A stretch of DNA of 7,838 bases from Ilumatobacteraceae bacterium (lineage in GTDB: Bacteria > Actinomycetota > Acidimicrobiia > Acidimicrobiales > Ilumatobacteraceae), in NCBI GenBank assembly GCA_023257035.1, contig JALRDI010000256.1, positions 1-7,838 on the forward strand, read 5' to 3'. Positions 6,515-7,838 of this stretch are shown here, one piece after another. The translations under genes were made by a program, and so were the position numbers. Positions within the stretch are counted from its first letter, which is position 1, and each line of letters starts with the position of its first letter. The notes beneath the pieces were generated by a model. That model had not been told where the DNA came from. It ran no database searches and worked only from the letters and a program-made list of their open reading frames with translations.

Positions 6515-6552
6515 GTGCGGGACACAGCGTACTGAGAGTTGTCAGCGTTGGG

Positions 6553-7677
6553 TCACTCGTCTCCACCACCACTGCCGTCGTCAGTAAGCGCGATGGCGAG
6601 CTCAGCGGTGACAACCCCAGTGATGTCCAAACCCTGACTTTGCTGGTAGCGCATGATCGTGCGCATGGTGCCCGGACCAAAATATCCATCGGCGTCGATG
6701 TTGTATCCGGCGGCAGCAAGGCCGTTCTGCACTGCAGCAACGGTGTCACCTTCTGTGCATGGCGCGAGTGGGTAATCAACTTCGGTATCCGACACGTATG
6801 AACTGCACCAGTCAGCCCCGCTCACTGCGGGTTCCAACATTTGGAATTCTGGGCTCCAGCGCACAGGAATTGACCCTGTCGGCTCGCATGGCCATGGGTT
6901 TTCGTCGTAGAGCGACTGAGGAGACATGTTCATTGCGCCCGATTCGGTGATCGCGCTCGCAATACGGTTTACTCCGCACAAGGTGATAACCGGGCGGTCC
7001 CACCAGCGGCAGTTTGAATCAAGTTTCTTTGTGGTGACGTAGTTGCCGTCGTTGGTGCTTTCTGCACGAACGAGCACTGGTTCGTCGTATCCCTCAATGT
7101 TGACAAACGAGATCCGGGTGAATGCGCCAGCAGCAATACCGTTGCTCACCGCATTTTGATAGCTGATGTGGTCGGTGCGCACCCACTCGCCGTCAACCAA
7201 GTTGAACATTGCGGCTTCAGGAATACGAGAGTCCTCTGAATCGGCAAGTGGACCCCATTGCTCTGGGCCAATGAGGATTCCTGCACGAACACCACATCGC
7301 TCTGTGCTGACTGGCCCGTAGAGGCGTGAGCCTGCATATTGAGATTGCAAGTTGTCGCGAGCCGCGATGAGTTCTGGGCTTAAATCGGGTTCGGCTGGTG
7401 TTTCAGGTTCAACCGTTGTGGTTGTTGAGGTTGTCTCAGGTGCAACTGTTGTCTCGGTCGTTTCCGACGAAGAATCAGCCGAGTCATCCCCAGTGCTATC
7501 GCTTACTACTGACGACTCGGTGGCTTGGTCCGATGTCGTGGGCTCGGCACTCACGATCGTGGTTTCGGGAGCTCCCAGTGTCGCTGTCGGTTCATCGGTG
7601 AGCGTGATTGATGACGAGCATGCTGCGGTAATCACTATGAGCGAACCGAGAGCTGCAAGGGCAACGAGGCGTTTCAT
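6553..7677 (-). CDS. Secreted lipoprotein with Ser/Thr-rich linker and C-terminal peptidoglycan-binding-like domain
   Basis: A 374-residue protein. It begins with a lipoprotein signal: MKR, a hydrophobic stretch to residue 19, and the lipobox TAAC with lipidated C20. Residues about 27-98 are a Ser/Thr/Glu/Asp-rich, low-complexity linker (ETTSTTTTVEPETPAEP), probably spanning the cell wall. Residues about 100-308 form a region I do not recognise, with six cysteines (C128, C223, C234, C264, C291, C307), enough for three disulfides outside the cell, and several tryptophans. Residues about 310-364 resemble a PG_binding_1 domain: VAAVQNGLAAAGY, DGYFGPGTMRTIMRYQQSQG and a final helix. The tail DDGSGGGDE is acidic. 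The role is likely cell-envelope anchoring; no catalytic motif is seen. The start has GGAG only 2 nt before ATG, a tight spacing, but the signal peptide supports it. It lies upstream of tRNA-Leu on the same strand. Confidence 0.85.
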   Translation of the reverse strand: MKRLVALAALGSLIVITAACSSSITLTDEPTATLGAPETTIVSAEPTTSDQATESSVVSDSTGDDSADSSSETTETTVAPETTSTTTTVEPETPAEPDLSPELIAARDNLQSQYAGSRLYGPVSTERCGVRAGILIGPEQWGPLADSEDSRIPEAAMFNLVDGEWVRTDHISYQNAVSNGIAAGAFTRISFVNIEGYDEPVLVRAESTNDGNYVTTKKLDSNCRWWDRPVITLCGVNRIASAITESGAMNMSPQSLYDENPWPCEPTGSIPVRWSPEFQMLEPAVSGADWCSSYVSDTEVDYPLAPCTEGDTVAAVQNGLAAAGYNIDADGYFGPGTMRTIMRYQQSQGLDITGVVTAELAIALTDDGSGGGDE

Positions 7678-7746
7678 AACTCCGATTGTTGCGGAAGACG
7701 GGACGTCTGTGCGGTCACTATTTCCTGAGGCAAGGCTGAATTGCTG

Positions 7747-7838
7747 TCAGTAACGCTCTCGAAGTCGCGGTAACACCCCTTTTGCGAAACGCTCAAAGCT
7801 TTCGTTCATCTGTTCTGGATGAAACCCGGGTGGACATC
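7747..7838 (-). CDS. C-terminal end of a possible luciferase-like (LLM) flavin monooxygenase; 5' end outside window
   Basis: On the - strand an open frame enters from the window edge and ends at TGA (7749-7747). Its 29 whole codons end CPPGFHPEQMNESFERF followed by AKGVLPRLRERY. A pattern of HPEQ, an amphipathic helix with FA, and VLPRLRE near the stop is typical of the C terminus of bacterial luciferase-family F420- or FMN-dependent oxidoreductases, which commonly finish with a similar 'fa-eVlPrlr' helix. This rests on 29 residues only, so the coding call is firmer than the family. The lipoprotein gene starts 69 bp downstream on the same strand; no terminator is seen between them, so they may share a transcript. 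Confidence 0.55.
   Translation of the reverse strand, partial: CPPGFHPEQMNESFERFAKGVLPRLRERY

Noticed and set aside
7696..7708. AGACG-GGA-CGTCT inverted repeat upstream of the lipoprotein gene
   Set aside because: A 5-bp stem with a 3-nt loop and no other signal; it could be chance.
7352..7753. 133-codon + strand frame rich in Val and Ser opposite the lipoprotein linker
   Set aside because: The repeat-like composition is the reverse reading of the Ser/Thr-rich linker codons, and no ribosome-binding site is evident.

Overview
The window looks like a piece of an actinobacterial chromosome (Actinomycetota). The strongest argument is the gene order cysM-murI-rph-rdgB, which from memory is the core of the Mycobacterium tuberculosis Rv1336-Rv1341 neighbourhood. 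Supporting signs are a FadA6-type thiolase, a Thr/Ser-linker lipoprotein with a peptidoglycan-binding-like domain, and a GC content that appears by eye to be in the mid-50s percent. The moderate GC would suit a lineage such as Acidimicrobiia better than mycobacteria or streptomycetes, but that is inference.

Layout, left to right. (1) 1-714 (+): the C-terminal part of a methylmalonyl-CoA-mutase-type large subunit that stops before any cobalamin-binding domain. (2) 715-827: a 113-bp gap with a nested CCGA/TCGG dyad and a weak -10-like hexamer before cysM. (3) 828-4112 (+): a compact run cysM, murI, rph, rdgB with gaps of 89 and 44 bp and a 4-bp ATGA overlap, likely one operon joining cysteine synthesis, cell-wall D-glutamate supply, tRNA 3'-end trimming and nucleotide-pool cleaning. 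(4) 4130-5158 (-): a fold-type III PLP enzyme of the D-threonine aldolase/D-serine dehydratase family, tail to tail with rdgB across 17 bp that fold with both stop codons into a hairpin. (5) 5159-5229: a divergent promoter region. (6) 5230-6378 (+): a thiolase closely resembling FadA6. (7) 6401-6433: a strong, probably bidirectional terminator serving the thiolase and the tRNA behind it. (8) 6435-6514 (-): tRNA-Leu(UAG). (9) 6553-7677 (-): a secreted lipoprotein with a C-terminal peptidoglycan-binding-like domain and an unrecognised six-cysteine middle region. (10) 7747-7838 (-): the last 29 codons of a gene that reads like a luciferase-family flavin monooxygenase.

How the genes fit together. 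The central block is housekeeping. CysM keeps the arginine that in M. tuberculosis CysM selects O-phosphoserine, so it probably uses a sulfur-carrier protein of the CysO type, yet neither cysO nor mec adjoins it here. The flanking genes (acyl-CoA mutase, thiolase, possible LLM oxidoreductase) suggest fatty-acid, branched-chain or steroid-fragment catabolism.

I found no convincing undescribed multi-gene system, no mobile element, no CRISPR array and no prophage. The items most worth a second look are the O-phosphoserine-type CysM without adjacent partners, the HxD metal motif in the D-threonine-aldolase-like enzyme, the nested dyad before cysM, the tRNA/terminator arrangement, and the unassigned domain of the lipoprotein. 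No intergenic stretch exceeds 300 bases.
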